Shown piece by piece: positions 4,899 through 5,345 of a stretch of 5,345 nt of DNA. The position numbers and the translations under genes are program-made. Origin of the DNA: Deltaproteobacteria bacterium. Lineage in GTDB: Bacteria > Desulfobacterota > Dissulfuribacteria > Dissulfuribacterales > QOAL01. Under the pieces are notes generated by a model. It was not told the origin of the DNA and did not search any database. It worked only from the letters and a program-made list of their open reading frames with translations. The stretch covers positions 1-5,345 of the forward strand of contig WFRQ01000324.1 in the NCBI GenBank assembly GCA_015486425.1. Direction: 5' to 3'. Every line of letters begins with the position of its first letter. The first letter of the stretch is position 1.

Positions 4899-5345
4899 TC
4901 ATTCAGGTTTTATCAGTCTGGCTGCTTCCTCAATCATGGCCTTTGCCTTGTCTTTATTCCTGAGACTCAGGATAGAGGCTATCTTTTCCGGTTCCGCCTG
5001 GGCAAGAGTCTCAACGTCCTCTATTCCAGCGGCTGTCAGTTTCTCTTCATATACTGCTCCAATCCCTTTTATGGACCTCAGGGTAATGTCGGATTCTGGT
5101 TTTTCTCTCGGCACAGGCCCGGGGCCTATAGGGCCTACGGGCTCCACGTGTGAAACCGGGGCTACGGGAGATACAGGTTCTACATGAGATACCGGCTCAA
5201 TATGCGATACCGGGGAGACGGGCGAAACAGGGGTTACCGGGGAGACATGGGTTACAGGGGTTACCGGAGAAACTGGGGATACGGGAGTTACTGGTGATAC
5301 GGGAGAAACAGGAGAAACAGGTGATACAGGAGTTACGGGAGTTAC
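4899..5345 (-). CDS. Pro-Val-Ser/Thr repeat protein with C-terminal helix-hairpin-helix domain (5' end outside window)
   Basis: The frame is open for 148 codons from the right edge to the TGA at 4899-4901. Residues 1-75 of the visible part are 25 consecutive triplets of the form Val-Ser/Thr-Pro, with a few His, Glu, Ala, Gly or Ile substitutions. A short linker then leads to a helix-hairpin-helix domain (about 88-145) with the core LRSIKGIGAVYEEKL, then AAGIEDVETLAQAEPEKI. This resembles DUF4332-type and other C-terminal HhH modules, which usually bind DNA or act in protein contacts. The GTG at 5147 falls inside the repeat and is a valine codon, not the start. The repeat probably forms an extended rod or spacer. 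The first domain, if any, is outside the window, so the function is unknown. It lies upstream of, and in the same direction as, the glycosyltransferase gene. Confidence 0.85.
   Translation of the reverse strand, partial: VTPVTPVSPVSPVSPVSPVTPVSPVSPVTPVTHVSPVTPVSPVSPVSHIEPVSHVEPVSPVAPVSHVEPVGPIGPGPVPREKPESDITLRSIKGIGAVYEEKLTAAGIEDVETLAQAEPEKIASILSLRNKDKAKAMIEEAARLIKPE
5121..5345 (-). repeat. Tandem 9-bp repeat coding for Val-Ser/Thr-Pro triplets
   Basis: Twenty-five in-frame 9-bp units are visible, and the array runs off the right edge. Proline codons vary among CCC, CCT, CCG and CCA, and valine among GTA, GTT and GTC, while the protein pattern is kept. This suggests an old array kept at the protein level, not a recent DNA slippage product. 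On the + strand the same bases read as Gly-x-Thr triplets. Confidence 0.85.

Noticed and set aside
4822..5187. Plus-strand frame ending in collagen-like Gly-x-Thr triplets
   Set aside because: It is the mirror of the Val-Ser/Thr-Pro repeat. The minus strand carries a clear helix-hairpin-helix domain in the same region, and the + frame is closed by a TGA at 5187.

Overview
The window reads as a bacterial chromosomal accessory segment of moderate GC content. The gene mix is a PilZ-type protein end, a family 9 glycosyltransferase, a B12-binding radical SAM maturase of the RiPP type, a metacaspase with a PPC tail, and a remnant of a MopE-type metal-binding repeat. This mix is most like large-genome Deltaproteobacteria/Desulfobacterota or a similar environmental Gram-negative lineage. 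That is an inference from gene content only, since no rRNA or other marker gene is present.

Layout. The left edge (2-127, + strand) holds the last 41 codons of a gene that looks like a PilZ domain protein. From 128 to 835 there is no intact gene. This stretch lies between convergent genes and holds decayed material: a 111-bp imperfect palindrome (287-397), the frameshifted remnant of a MopE-type Ca/metal-binding repeat (400-755), and a 184-bp non-autonomous insertion (459-642). The insertion has perfect 20-bp terminal inverted repeats and a perfect 8-bp target duplication, and it splits the remnant.

From 836 to 5345 every gene is on the minus strand, so transcription runs right to left. The order is: a Pro-Val-Ser/Thr repeat protein with a C-terminal helix-hairpin-helix domain (5' end outside the window, stop at 4899), a GT9/heptosyltransferase-like enzyme (4801-3932), a RiPP maturation radical SAM protein (3795-1948), and a caspase-like peptidase with a C-terminal PPC domain (1933-836). 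The last two are only 14 bp apart, and a strong Shine-Dalgarno lies between them, so they are almost certainly co-transcribed.

Working model (inference): the radical SAM enzyme modifies a ribosomally made peptide, and the neighbouring cysteine peptidase cleaves either that precursor (leader removal) or another target. The glycosyltransferase may belong to the same unit or to unrelated envelope-sugar synthesis. I found no convincing precursor peptide in the window. It may lie outside, or the substrate may not be a classical small precursor.
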